From Candidatus Proximibacter danicus (lineage in GTDB: Bacteria > Pseudomonadota > Gammaproteobacteria > Burkholderiales > Rhodocyclaceae): DNA of 64,000 bases. Made by a program: the position numbers and the translations under genes. Positions 34,843 to 44,466 of this stretch are shown piece after piece. Under the pieces are notes generated by a model, which was not told where the DNA came from, did not search any database, and saw only the letters and a program-made list of their open reading frames with translations. The DNA is taken from NCBI GenBank assembly GCA_016710885.1, contig JADJUC010000003.1, forward strand, positions 62,001-126,000. The letters run 5' to 3'. How positions within the stretch are numbered: the stretch's first letter is position 1; every line of letters starts with the position of its first letter.

Positions 34843-37800
34843 TTAAAGCGCATCGGCATCGCGGTCGGCCATCAGACGTTCCACGTCCTTGCGGCCAAAC
34901 AGCCAGAACATGACGGGCGTGAGGAATGTGTCGAGCAGGGTTGAGCTGATCAGGCCCGAGAAAATGACGACCGCCACCGGATGCAGGATTTCCGTGCCCG
35001 GCCGTTCGGCCTCGAACAGTAAAGGTGCCAGCGCGAAGGCCGTTACCAGCGCCGTCATCAAGACGGGCGCAAGACGTTCCAGCGAGCCGCGCAGGATCAT
35101 CTTGTGGTCGAAGTTCTCGCCTTCCATGCGCATCAGGTTGATGTAGTGGCTGACTTTGAGGATGCCGTTGCGCACCGAGATGCCGGCCAGCGTGATGAAG
35201 CCGACCAGCGCGGCGACCGACAGCGGCTGCCCGGAAATCCACAGGCCGAGCACCGCGCCGACCAGGGCCAGCGGGAATGTTGGTCATGATCAGTGCCGAT
35301 AGCGTGACCGACTTGTAGCGACTGAACAGCACCACAAACATCAGCACCAGCGAAACGATGGAGAGCAGACCGACCAGCCGCGAAGCCTCTTCTTGCGCCT
35401 GGAACTGTCCGCCCAGGGTGATGAAGTAGCCTTCCGGCAGCTTGCTTTCGCCGACGACCTTGCGGATGTCCTCGACAATCTCGGACAGCGCCCGCCCTTG
35501 CGCGTTGGCCGAAATCACGATGCGCCGCTTGCCGTCGTCGCGGCTGACCTGATTCGGCCCGTCGCCGTCCTCGATGGTGGCGATTTTTGACAAGGGAATC
35601 GGGCCGCCGGGCGTCTCCAGCAAAATCTGCCCCAGCCCTTGCAACGAGCGGGATGATTCGGGCAAGCGCACGACCAGCGCAAAGCGCCGGCTGCCCTCGA
35701 CCACCTGCGTCACCTTTTCGCCTTCGACCAGGCTTTGCAGCGTCGCCAGAATCTGTGGCGTCGGCACGCCGTATTGCGCGGCCGTCGCATAGTTGACGCT
35801 GACCTTGATCTGCGGCGCCAGCACCTGCTTCTCGATTTCCAGATCGGCGATGCCCGGAATGCCGGCTAGTTTGCCGCGCAGCACGTCGGCCTGACCGCGC
35901 AGCGTGTCGAGGTCGTCACCGAAAATCTTGATGGCGATCTGCGAGCGCACGCCGGAGAGCATGTGATCGATGCGGTGCGAGATGGGCTGGCCGATGGCAA
36001 TCGCCGCCGGCAGGTTGACCAGCCGGGCGCGGATGTCGGCCGAAATTTCGCCCATCGAACGCGTCAGTTCGGACGCCGGCTTCAGGCCGACGTCCAGTTC
36101 GCTGACGTGAACACCTTCCGCATGCTCGTCGAGTTCCGCCCGGCCGCTGCGTCGCCCGACGTGCACGACTTCCGGTACTGCCTTGACCAGCACCTCGGCC
36201 TGTTGCGCCAAGGCCGACGACTCGGCCAGCGTGACGCCGGGGTTGAGGCGCATGCCGATCAGTAACGTTCCTTCATTGAAGGGCGGCAGGAAGGTCTTGG
36301 GGAAGAACGGCACCGCGACTGCTGCCACCAAAATGGCAACAGCACCGGCTGCCAACGCCGCCTTGGGCCGGTTGAGCACCGCCTGCAAACTGCGGCCATA
36401 GCTGGCCTTCAGCCAGGCCAGCAGTTTCGTGTCGCCATGATCGAGCGACTTCATGCGCGGCAGCAGATAGAAGGAGAGTACCGGTGTCACCGTCACCGAC
36501 ACCACCAGCGAGGCTAGCGTCGAGACGATAAAGGCGATGCCGAGCGGCACGAACAGTCGGCCTTCCATTCCGGGCAGTGCGAAGAGCGGCAGGAAGACCA
36601 GCACGATGATGATCGTTGCGTAGAGGATGGCCGAGCGCACTTCCATCGTCGCACGGGCCACCAGCTCAATCGGGTGCATCCGGTGATCGTGATGCTTGGC
36701 CCGGTCCTCCTTCAGCCGTCGCAGCACGTTCTCGACGCCGACCACGGCGTCATCGACCAGACCACCGATGGCGATGGCCAGACCACCCAGCGTCATGGTG
36801 TTGATCGACAGACCGTAATAGTCGAAGACCAGCGCCGTCATGAAAATAGACACCGGGATCGCGGTCAGCGCGATCACCGTCGGGCGCAGGGTGCCCAGGA
36901 AGAAGAACAGGATGACGGCGACGAAGACTGATGCCCCGATCAGCTTGCCTTGCAGCGTGCTGATCGACGACTCGATGAAACTCGCCTGGCGGAAGGTCAC
37001 CTTGGGCGCCTCCATACCGGCCGGCAGCGATTTCTTCAGATCCTCCACTGCGGCCTCGATGCTCCGGGTCAGATGGATGGTGTCCGCCGTCGGCTGCTTC
37101 TGGATGCCGAGAATGACTGCCGGCTTGCCCTCGAAACCGGCGTCACCGCGCTTGATGGCGGCTGCGAAAGTTACCTCGGCAATTTGGCGCAATAAAACGG
37201 GTTGACCGTGGCGGGCCGTCAGCGCCAGGTTCTTCAGATCATCCAGACGCGACGTACGGCCGAGATGGCGAATCAGGTATTCGCGCCCGTTGAGTTCGAG
37301 GAAGCCGCCGGAGGTGTTGGCCGAGTAGCCCTTGAGTGCCCCGGTCAACTGCTCGTGCGAGATGCCCAGTTCCGCCATGCGGGTCGTGTTCGGCTGCACC
37401 TGAAACTGCCGCACTTCGCCGCCGATGGGAATGACCTGCGCCACGCCGGCGATTGCCATCAGACGCGGCCGGAGCACCCAGTCCGCGTATTCGCGCACCT
37501 GCATCGGCGAAATCTTCGCGGTGTCGATGGGAATGGCGATCTGCATGATCTCGCCCATGATCGAACTGATTGGCCCCATGCGCGGCGTGACGCCGGATGG
37601 CAGCCCTTCCTCCATCGAGGAAAGTCGTTCCGACACCATCTGCCTGGCCCGGAAAATCTCTGTTTTCCAGTTAAAGGTCACATAAATGAAAGAGAGGCCG
37701 GCACTGGACACCGACCGCACGCTCTCCACACCGGGCAGACCGTTCATGGTCGTTTCCAGCGGGAAGGTGATCAGTTGTTCCACTTCCTCGGCGGCCATGC

Positions 37801-37963
37801 CGCCGGATTCGGTCATGATGGTGACCGTGGGTTTGTTGAGGTCCGGAAACACATCCACCGGTGTGCGGGAGAGCGTGAATGCCCCATAAGCCATCAGCAC
37901 CAGACTGGCGATGATGACCAGCAGGCGGTTGGCCAGGCTGTTGTCGAGAAGCCACTTGAACAT
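34843..37963 (-). pseudogene. czcA: Heavy-metal RND efflux permease (CzcA/CusA type), one frameshift
   Basis: This is the inner-membrane proton antiporter of an HME-RND pump. The first 890 or so residues are in one frame, from MFKWLLDNSLANRLL through the TM4 motif GGLVDDAVVGVEN to ALIMTNIP; the rest, from LGLWISGQPLSVAALVGF to DRDADAL, is in another. A run of three G on the plus strand (35273-35275) contains one extra base: removing it restores TNIPLALVGAVLGLW. The merged protein would be about 1039 residues, normal for the family. All other pump genes in the operon are intact, which makes a sequence error plausible. Confidence 0.85.
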
Positions 37964-37975
37964 GATTGGCTCCGC

Positions 37976-38998
37976 TCAGCGTATCTGATTGAGCAGGGTG
38001 GCAGCGCGGATGGCAACCCGGTCCCCGGCTTTCAGACCGCTGGTCACCGCCACATGGGTGCCGTCCAGCGGCTCGGTGGTGACCGTGCGCGGCTCAAAGC
38101 GTTCCGGCGCGGTCTTGACCCAGACGATGGCCTGGTTGGCCGGGTTCTTCATCAGCGCCGCCATCGGTACGCGGATGCCCGGAACCGTGCTGCGCGTCTG
38201 CACGAAGACCCGAACCGGCTGGCCGACGGCCAACGCCGCCAAAGCGCCGCCTTCACCCCGGAAGGTCAGCGGCAGGGCCTGCTCACGCAGGCTGCGGGCA
38301 ACGCCGACCAGGCGCAGCGGCAGCTTCTGCTCGCCAACGGCGACAAAGGCCCCGGCCACATCGCTGGCGACGGCCATATCGAAAGCCAGCGCCTCGATCA
38401 GCATGCGTTCCGGATTGACGATCTCGAACAGGGTTTCGCGGGCTTCGAGCACCTGACCGGAGACGACGTTGGCCGAGGCGATGACGCCGCTGACCGGCGC
38501 CACCAGTTGTTCGTTGGCGACTGCGGCTTCCGCTTCCTCGATGACCTTGCGCGGCACGGTGTCGGACAGTTCGCGCAGGCGGCGCAGGCGACTTTCGGCC
38601 AGGGAACGGCTGTTGCCGCCGACTTCCGGCGTGACGTAGGCGAGCACCTCGCCCTTCTTGACCTGTTGGCCGGGCAGCGGCAGACCGCGTGGCCCCGGCG
38701 TGACACGGCCGGCGACGATGGCCTGCACTTTGCCGCCGGCATTTGGGTCCATGACCACCTTGCCGGCCAGTTCATGGGTGCGGGGCAGTTCGCCGGGCTC
38801 AACCAGCAGGGTACGAACACCGATCTGGCGTTGTGCCGGTTTGGGCAGGAAGACGCTGCCGTCCGGCTGGCGCTTGGGGCCGTTGCCGCTGGCAGCGGGC
38901 GGGGCGTCGCCATGATCATGGCCGTCGCCGGCCAGCACCAACGTTGAGGAAAACAAGAAGGAAATACAAAGGGCGCTCAATAGCAGGCGGGGCTTCAT
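37976..38998 (-). CDS. czcB: Heavy-metal RND efflux periplasmic adaptor (CzcB/CusB type)
   Basis: This membrane-fusion protein links CzcA to the outer-membrane channel. The signal peptide (MKPRLLLSALCISFLFSSTL, to about 23) is followed by GDGHDHGDAP, then a lipoyl/barrel-sandwich region (VQAIVAGRVTPGP, LPLPGQQVKKGEVLAYV), a short helical hairpin (about 120-145) and beta-barrel and membrane-proximal domains to QIR. The 340-residue length fits. The ATG at 38998 is chosen because it starts the signal peptide and overlaps the previous gene; czcA begins 12 bp downstream. Confidence 0.88.
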   Translation of the reverse strand: MKPRLLLSALCISFLFSSTLVLAGDGHDHGDAPPAASGNGPKRQPDGSVFLPKPAQRQIGVRTLLVEPGELPRTHELAGKVVMDPNAGGKVQAIVAGRVTPGPRGLPLPGQQVKKGEVLAYVTPEVGGNSRSLAESRLRRLRELSDTVPRKVIEEAEAAVANEQLVAPVSGVIASANVVSGQVLEARETLFEIVNPERMLIEALAFDMAVASDVAGAFVAVGEQKLPLRLVGVARSLREQALPLTFRGEGGALAALAVGQPVRVFVQTRSTVPGIRVPMAALMKNPANQAIVWVKTAPERFEPRTVTTEPLDGTHVAVTSGLKAGDRVAIRAATLLNQIR

Positions 38999-39570
38999 GC
39001 AGCACCTCCGAAATGTGGGTTGCGGGTAGCGCGCAGGCGACGCAACAGAACGACAAGGAGCAGCAGTGCCCCGCCAGCGGCACCGGCCCATAGGGCATAT
39101 TCCTTCCAGCCATGGGTGTGGGCAGCCTCTTCGGCATGCGCTTCGTCGTGGATGTCGAGTTCACCAGCCAGCAGGTCAGTTTCCTCGCCGGCCATGACGG
39201 TCGCCGCGACCGACACAACCCCCGGCTTTAGTTCTTGAGCCAGCGTTGCCTCGAACTCGCCCTCGGCATGCGGTTCGACGGGGATTTTGACGCCGCCTAG
39301 TTCCAGTTCGAGCTTGGCGTCCTTGACCGGGCTGCCGTCGGCATAGTGGTCGAGATAAAGCGTTACGTGCTTGCCATTGACGACGCCGACCAGTTCAAAG
39401 GTTTCGGACGTTGCTACAAAACGCGGCGCGGCGGGACCAGCGGATGAGGCAGGCGCCTCACCATGGTCGTGCCCGTCACCGGCCCAGGCCAGTGGTGCAG
39501 CCAGGGCGATCCAGACGGCCCATCCCAAAGTGGCCAGCGTGTTTGTTGTTCTCATGTTCGGGTTCCTCAT
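38995..39570 (-). CDS. Exported His-rich protein with C-terminal membrane anchor
   Basis: This 191-residue protein has a signal peptide (LATLGWAVWIALAAPLAWA), then GDGHDHGEAPASS, a beta-rich domain with FELVGVVNGKHVTLYLDHYA (about 55-75), a His/Glu segment DIHDEAHAEEAAHTHG and a C-terminal transmembrane helix (about 163-180). Its family is not certain; it occupies a slot between the outer-membrane channel and the adaptor genes in czc-like operons. It overlaps both neighbours by 4 bp. Starts at 39570 or 39555 are possible. Confidence 0.75.
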   Translation of the reverse strand: MRNPNMRTTNTLATLGWAVWIALAAPLAWAGDGHDHGEAPASSAGPAAPRFVATSETFELVGVVNGKHVTLYLDHYADGSPVKDAKLELELGGVKIPVEPHAEGEFEATLAQELKPGVVSVAATVMAGEETDLLAGELDIHDEAHAEEAAHTHGWKEYALWAGAAGGALLLLVVLLRRLRATRNPHFGGAA

Positions 39571-40865
39571 TTTTGTTCGGGGAGCAGGCCCAGGGCCTGA
39601 CGCAGCGCGGAGATCGCGGCAGCCAAGTCAATCCGGGCGCGAGCGTTTTGCCGTTCGGCTTCGACGGCTTCGAATTCGATGCGCATGCGGGTCGGCAGGT
39701 CGCTTTCGCCCAGGCGGAAGGACTTGTCGAAGAAACCCCGCGACTCACGCGCCAGTTGAGCGCGTTTCTCGGCGGCCGCCAGTTGGGCGCGGCTGGATTC
39801 GACGCGCACCCGCGCCGCTTCCAGATCGGAGGCCAGGCGCTCGCGTTCGAGGCGAAGTTGCCCCTCGGTTTCGAGGGCTTCAGCGCGGGCCAGGCCGAGC
39901 TTGGCCCGATTGCGGCTCTCCGAACCAAACGGGATACGCACGCCGAATGTGACAGTCTGCTGATAGTCGTCGCCGAAAGCACTCCGCTCGCGGGTGGTCG
40001 CCAGCAACAGTTCGGGATTGTTCCTCGTCTGCACGCTGGCCAGATCGGCAGCGCGGCGAGCGACTTCGGCCCGGTCGAACAGTTCGACGACCGCTGGGTG
40101 GGTCGCATCCAGAGCGGTGAAGTCAGCTGGCACCGCCGGCGGGGTTTCCGGACCGTCGGCTGCTGTCTCATCCGGCAGCTTGCCGATCAAGGCGCGTAGT
40201 TGCTGGGTGGCTGCGGCCAGCAGGCTGGCGCTTTCCGCCAGCGCTACCTCGGCGCTGGCCGCCGCACCGTCGGCCTGATGCTGGTCCGAGCGTGCCAGGT
40301 CGCCGGCCTTGGTTCGGCGGCGGACATCTTCTGCCAGTTTTTGCGCACTGGCCAAGCGCTCGCGGGCCAGCGACTGCTCGCCACGTGCCCGCTGCCAGTT
40401 CCACCAGGCATCACGCACGGCGGCGGCAGTGCGCAGTTGCGCGGCCGTCACCCGGCTATCCACGGCTTTGGATTCGGCGTCGGCCAAGGCTCCCTGACGG
40501 GAGCGCTCGCCCGGCAGCCAAAGGGGCAAGGCGACACCGGCCACGTATTCGCGGCTGCCTTGATTCCTGCTCAGTTGGTCGGTCTTGCCGGACAGATCCA
40601 GCGAAGGCGCTTGGGCCGTCCAACTGCCGGCAACCTGCCGACGCGCTTCGGCGGCATCGCGCCGCAGATCGAGGGATTGCGCCTCAGGTTGTCGTGCCCA
40701 AGCGGCCGCAAAGGCTTGCGGCAAGGTAATCGCGGCGCCAGCGGGGGCTGGCGTCGATTGCGCCCATAGGTTGCCGGTCGCTAGCGCAGCGAGCGAGCAC
40801 AGCCCGGCAACGAGTCGGCGGGTCGGTAAAAAGGTCGTTCGTGCAACAGATTTGCTTCGAGACAT
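39567..40865 (-). CDS. czcC: Outer-membrane efflux protein, TolC family (CzcC type)
   Basis: This 432-residue protein is the outer-membrane channel of the RND pump. After an N-terminal signal (LVAGLCSLAALATGNLWAQ), it shows two outer-membrane efflux repeats rich in long coiled helices, with AGVALPLWLPGERSRQGAL and FGVRIPFGSESRNRAKLGL marking the beta-strand segments. It probably trimerises. It overlaps the next gene by 4 bp and follows the CzcI-like gene at a 132-bp distance. Confidence 0.87.
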   Translation of the reverse strand: MSRSKSVARTTFLPTRRLVAGLCSLAALATGNLWAQSTPAPAGAAITLPQAFAAAWARQPEAQSLDLRRDAAEARRQVAGSWTAQAPSLDLSGKTDQLSRNQGSREYVAGVALPLWLPGERSRQGALADAESKAVDSRVTAAQLRTAAAVRDAWWNWQRARGEQSLARERLASAQKLAEDVRRRTKAGDLARSDQHQADGAAASAEVALAESASLLAAATQQLRALIGKLPDETAADGPETPPAVPADFTALDATHPAVVELFDRAEVARRAADLASVQTRNNPELLLATTRERSAFGDDYQQTVTFGVRIPFGSESRNRAKLGLARAEALETEGQLRLERERLASDLEAARVRVESSRAQLAAAEKRAQLARESRGFFDKSFRLGESDLPTRMRIEFEAVEAERQNARARIDLAAAISALRQALGLLPEQK

Positions 40866-40997
40866 CCGATTCTCCAGTGATGAAAAGACACGGGGAACCG
40901 GCGGGGTGCGACCAGGAAGCGTCGCAATGCGTCAGGGCGGATCAGTCCACCGCAGCCGCAAGGGAGAAGCGCAGAAAAGTGCTATCCACCCCGCCGA

Positions 40998-41354
40998 TCA
41001 GGCGAGGACGGACCAGTTGGGGCGCTCGGGGTGCGCGAGAGGCGGCGCGGCGAGACGGCCAGGGCGCCAGGGAATCGCAAAAGACGCGGTGGCGGAAGCC
41101 GGCAAATTGACGACATTAAAGATCGCGGCACAGCAACCTGCATGGCAGGTTGCGCAATCACTGTCGATGCCGCCGCCAAGGGTTTTAGCGTCTGGCGCGC
41201 CGACGTGATCGGCGTCGGCCTGATGCTGGTGATCATGATGGCCGAAGTGCTGCGCGGCCGCCCCGGTCTCGTGCTGGCAATAGCCGGCCACCGCTGCCCA
41301 GGTGAACTGGAACGGCAGGAAAACGAGAATGAGGATGGGAAGCCAGCGGCGCAT
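40998..41354 (-). CDS. czcI: CzcI-like periplasmic metal-resistance protein
   Basis: The signal peptide (MRRWLPILILVFLPFQFTWA) is followed by a Cys/His-rich mature region: YCQHE, HFGHHDHQHQADADH and DCATCHAGCCAA. This pattern matches CzcI-type proteins, small periplasmic regulators or metal binders found at the start of czcICBA operons. I start the gene at 41354, where the signal peptide begins. It is 16 bp downstream of the transglutaminase-like gene and upstream of czcC. Confidence 0.8.
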   Translation of the reverse strand: MRRWLPILILVFLPFQFTWAAVAGYCQHETGAAAQHFGHHDHQHQADADHVGAPDAKTLGGGIDSDCATCHAGCCAAIFNVVNLPASATASFAIPWRPGRLAAPPLAHPERPNWSVLA

Positions 41355-41370
41355 GGGTGCGGATTGTAGC

Positions 41371-42156
41371 TCAGTTTCCGACAACTGCGTCAAGCCGGAG
41401 CCCGGCAGCTTCGCCACGAATGCGGTCGACGTTGCGATTCATTTGGTGACGAACGACGTTCTGGAACAACCAGCGTTTCGGCCCCGAGAGATTGACGCCA
41501 TGGCGCGCATAGAAATCGTCGGGGGCATCGAAAAATCCGTAATCCCGGTTGATGCCTTCCTTCTGGATGAAGGTGTCGCAAGCACGCCATTCAATCGGGG
41601 CGTTCTGTAAATCCGGCGTGGCCGCCCCGTATCCGACGAATGGCCCCTGACACGCCGAGAAACGGCGCTGCAACGCATTCAGGTAGCGATAGTCAAGGAT
41701 GAAGCCCTCCAGACGGAACCAGCGATCATCGAGCCACGCCTCGATCCAGCTGTGGATGATGCTTTGCGGCGCCAGCACGTAGGCGATGCCGGTCACAGCC
41801 CCTTTCTGCAGGCGTTTGTCGATGGTGAAACCGTGCAGCCGGCAGGGGATGCCCATGGCCCGAAACAAGGCCATCAGCAACGTGCCCTTGGTATTGCATT
41901 GACCGATTCCGTCGGCCAGTACCTGCGAGGCATGCAGATCATCGGAAGCGTTGTATCCGAAGGCGATTTCGTCGCGTACGAAAGCGTAGGCGGCACCGAG
42001 TCGTTCCTTTGGCGGTAACCGCATCCAGCTGCGAGTTTCGATCAGCTTCCGAATTGATGAGCTTGAAAAATCGAGCAGCGTGGTCGACTGCAACCAGAGT
42101 GCGAGCTGTGCCGGAGTGGGGGCTGCGTTGGTTGCCTTGACGATGTCGATGCTCAT
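41371..42156 (-). CDS. Transglutaminase-like superfamily protein
   Basis: This 261-residue cytosolic protein has a transglutaminase-like core: a Cys in GIGQCNTKGTLLMALFRAMG (about 88-107), a His in SIIHSWIEAWLDD (about 136-148) and an Asp following. These form the papain-like triad. The substrate is unknown. No signal peptide is visible. Its ATG overlaps the P-type ATPase stop by 4 bp, and the czcI-like gene follows 16 bp later, so it is firmly inside the metal-efflux unit, an unusual place for this family. Confidence 0.82.
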   Translation of the reverse strand: MSIDIVKATNAAPTPAQLALWLQSTTLLDFSSSSIRKLIETRSWMRLPPKERLGAAYAFVRDEIAFGYNASDDLHASQVLADGIGQCNTKGTLLMALFRAMGIPCRLHGFTIDKRLQKGAVTGIAYVLAPQSIIHSWIEAWLDDRWFRLEGFILDYRYLNALQRRFSACQGPFVGYGAATPDLQNAPIEWRACDTFIQKEGINRDYGFFDAPDDFYARHGVNLSGPKRWLFQNVVRHQMNRNVDRIRGEAAGLRLDAVVGN

Positions 42157-44399
42157 TTCCGTCCTCCGAGAAGTCTCAAACCGTTGGCCACCACCAGCAG
42201 ACTTGCGCCCATGTCGGCGAACACCGCCATCCACATGGTCGCATTGCCAAAAATGGCGAGCCCGAGAAAAATCGCCTTGATCCCCAGGGCCAGCCCGATA
42301 TTCTGCCAGAGCACCGCATGTGTGCGCCGGGACAGGCGAATGGTCTCTGGAATGCGCCGCAGGTCGTCGTTCATGATCACCACGTCGGCCGCTTCCATCG
42401 CCGTGTCCGTGCCCGCCGCGCCCATGGCCACGCCGATGTCGGCACGGGCCAGCGCTGGCGCGTCGTTGATGCCGTCGCCGGTCATCGCGGTCGGGCCATA
42501 GCGACGTTGCAAATCTTCGATGGCCGCCAGTTTGTCCTCTGGGAGAAGATTGCCCCGGGCGTCGTCGATGCCGGCCTCCTTGGCGATGCTGGCGGCCGTC
42601 GCCACATTGTCGCCGGTCAGCATGACCGAGACGACACCGAGACGGTGCAGTTCGGCCACCGCCTCGCACGAACTTTCCTTGATGGTGTCAGCCACCGCAA
42701 AGATTGCCAGCACCTGCTGTTCCGTCGCCAGCATGGTCACCGTCCGGCCTTGCGTCTCGTGCACCTGAAGGCGAGCCTCAATCTCGGCGCTACAAAGAGC
42801 GCGTTCCTCAATCAGGCGATGATTGCCGAGGATCAGCAGTTGGCCGTCAGCCCGTGCTTCAACGCCCCGTCCGGCAAGGGCGACGAAATCGGTCAAGCCA
42901 TTTTCCGGAAGCTTGAGACCGGTTGCAATCGCTTTCGAGACCGGATGGTCCGAGTGCCCGGCCAGGCTGGCCGCCCAGGCGAGAACCTGGGATTCGGGGA
43001 CCGTCGAGGGAAGTATTTCTGTGGCGACCAGACGGGGTTTGCCTTCGGTAATGGTCCCGGTCTTGTCGAGGGCAATGACGCGCAGTTTGCGGGCCTCCTC
43101 AAGATAGACACCACCCTTGATCAGGATGCCGCGTCGAGCCGCTGCTGCCAGCCCGCTGACGACTGTCACCGGCGTGGCGAGCACCAGCGCGCAGGGGCAA
43201 GCGATCACCAGCAGCACCAGAGCCTTGTAGAGCGCCTGCGTCCAGGTCCAGCCGAGGAGCAAGGGCGTCAGAACAGCCACGGCAACCGCGATGGCGAACA
43301 CGGTCGGGGTGTAGATTGCGGCAAAGCGATCAACGAAGCGTTGCGTCGGTGCTTGCGTCCCCTGCGCCTGTTCGACCGCGTGAATGATGCGGGCCAGCGT
43401 GGTGTTGTCGGCAGCGGCCGTCACACGGAACTCCAGGATGCCGGTTTCGTTGATCGTACCGGCGAATACCGGGTCGCCCGCCACCTTGTCAATCGGGATG
43501 CTTTCGCCGGTAACCGGCGCCTGATTGACCGCACTGCTTCCTGCCGTCACCTGACCATCGAGCGGTATCCGGGCGCCGGGTTTGACCCGAACGCAGGCCT
43601 CCAGCGTTACCGCTGCGGCCGGTACTTCCAGCCACGTGCCATCAGCCTGCCGAACTTCCGCCGTCTCCGGCGTCAAGTCGAGCAGGCCCTTGATGGCGTT
43701 ACGCGCCCGATCCACGGAGCGGGCCTCGATCAGTTCGGCAATGGCATACAAGGCCATGACCATCGCCGCCTCGGGCCACTGTCCAATCAGGAAGGCACCG
43801 GTTACGGCCACGCCCATCAGCGCGTTCATGTTCAACTGCCCGCGCCGCAATGCCGCCACGCCTTTGCTATAGGTAGAAATGCCAGACAGCAAGATGGCGA
43901 CGACGGCCAATGCCATACCCGAGCCCTTGAAAGGCAATGTGTCGGGCGCGAAAAAATCCAGCGCTTCCGCGCCGACGGCCAGTCCCAGCGCCAGAACACT
44001 TCGCCATAGCTCACTGCCGCCGGCGTTTTTCGTTGCCGCCTGATCTGGCGAGACCGCTTTGGGGCTAAACCCCACCTTGCGGATAGCGGCCAAGGCTGCA
44101 TCGAGGGCATCTGTCGTCGCATCGATCGAAACGGTGCGTGCCGAGAGTTGAAAATGCAAGGAGCGGATGCCTTCGATACCGGCCACCGCACGACGGATAT
44201 CATTCTCTTCGTTCGGGCAGTCCATGGTTGGAATCACGAAGACGGGCACACCATCGCTTTGAGGAGGATTGGAGGTTGCCGGGATTTCTGCGGCGGTGGC
44301 CACTGCTGCGGAACAGCCGCCCGCACAGCCGCTAAGGGCGGTTTCTCGAAGGGGCTTCGGGTTGGGATCAAGACTCCTGGCGTTCTCCTTGTTTCGCAC
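42153..44399 (-). CDS. cadA: Heavy-metal P-type ATPase (CadA/ZntA type)
   Basis: This 748-residue P1B-ATPase exports Zn, Cd or Pb. An N-terminal Cys-rich stretch (GCAGGCSA) and an HMA domain with MDCPNEEN (about 58-65) precede eight transmembrane helices. The CPC motif is in LVIACPCALVLATP, the phosphorylated Asp in ALDKTGTITEGKP and the hinge in MTGDGINDAPALA. The annotated start is a GTG at 44399. Because a possible minus-strand promoter overlaps this codon, a start at GTG 44303 (VATAAEIP) or further on is possible. It diverges from ynfA-cadR. Confidence 0.93.
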   Translation of the reverse strand: MRNKENARSLDPNPKPLRETALSGCAGGCSAAVATAAEIPATSNPPQSDGVPVFVIPTMDCPNEENDIRRAVAGIEGIRSLHFQLSARTVSIDATTDALDAALAAIRKVGFSPKAVSPDQAATKNAGGSELWRSVLALGLAVGAEALDFFAPDTLPFKGSGMALAVVAILLSGISTYSKGVAALRRGQLNMNALMGVAVTGAFLIGQWPEAAMVMALYAIAELIEARSVDRARNAIKGLLDLTPETAEVRQADGTWLEVPAAAVTLEACVRVKPGARIPLDGQVTAGSSAVNQAPVTGESIPIDKVAGDPVFAGTINETGILEFRVTAAADNTTLARIIHAVEQAQGTQAPTQRFVDRFAAIYTPTVFAIAVAVAVLTPLLLGWTWTQALYKALVLLVIACPCALVLATPVTVVSGLAAAARRGILIKGGVYLEEARKLRVIALDKTGTITEGKPRLVATEILPSTVPESQVLAWAASLAGHSDHPVSKAIATGLKLPENGLTDFVALAGRGVEARADGQLLILGNHRLIEERALCSAEIEARLQVHETQGRTVTMLATEQQVLAIFAVADTIKESSCEAVAELHRLGVVSVMLTGDNVATAASIAKEAGIDDARGNLLPEDKLAAIEDLQRRYGPTAMTGDGINDAPALARADIGVAMGAAGTDTAMEAADVVIMNDDLRRIPETIRLSRRTHAVLWQNIGLALGIKAIFLGLAIFGNATMWMAVFADMGASLLVVANGLRLLGGRK

Positions 44400-44404
44400 A
44401 TTAG

Positions 44405-44443
44405 AAACCCTTGAGTCGCTCCAGAGTCAAGCGATTACAATAA
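44405..44443. promoter_or_regulatory. MerR-type operator with 19-bp-spaced promoters on both strands
   Basis: On the plus strand TTGAGT (44411-44416) and TACAAT (44436-44441) are 19 bp apart, the long spacer typical of MerR-controlled promoters, around the dyad CTTGA...TCAAG. On the minus strand TTGACT (44430-44425) and TCTAAT (44407-44402) are also 19 bp apart. The regulator would be CadR, encoded just downstream on the plus strand, with cadA on the minus strand. Confidence 0.72.
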
Positions 44444-44466
44444 AGAAAATAATCGGAGCCAAAGCA

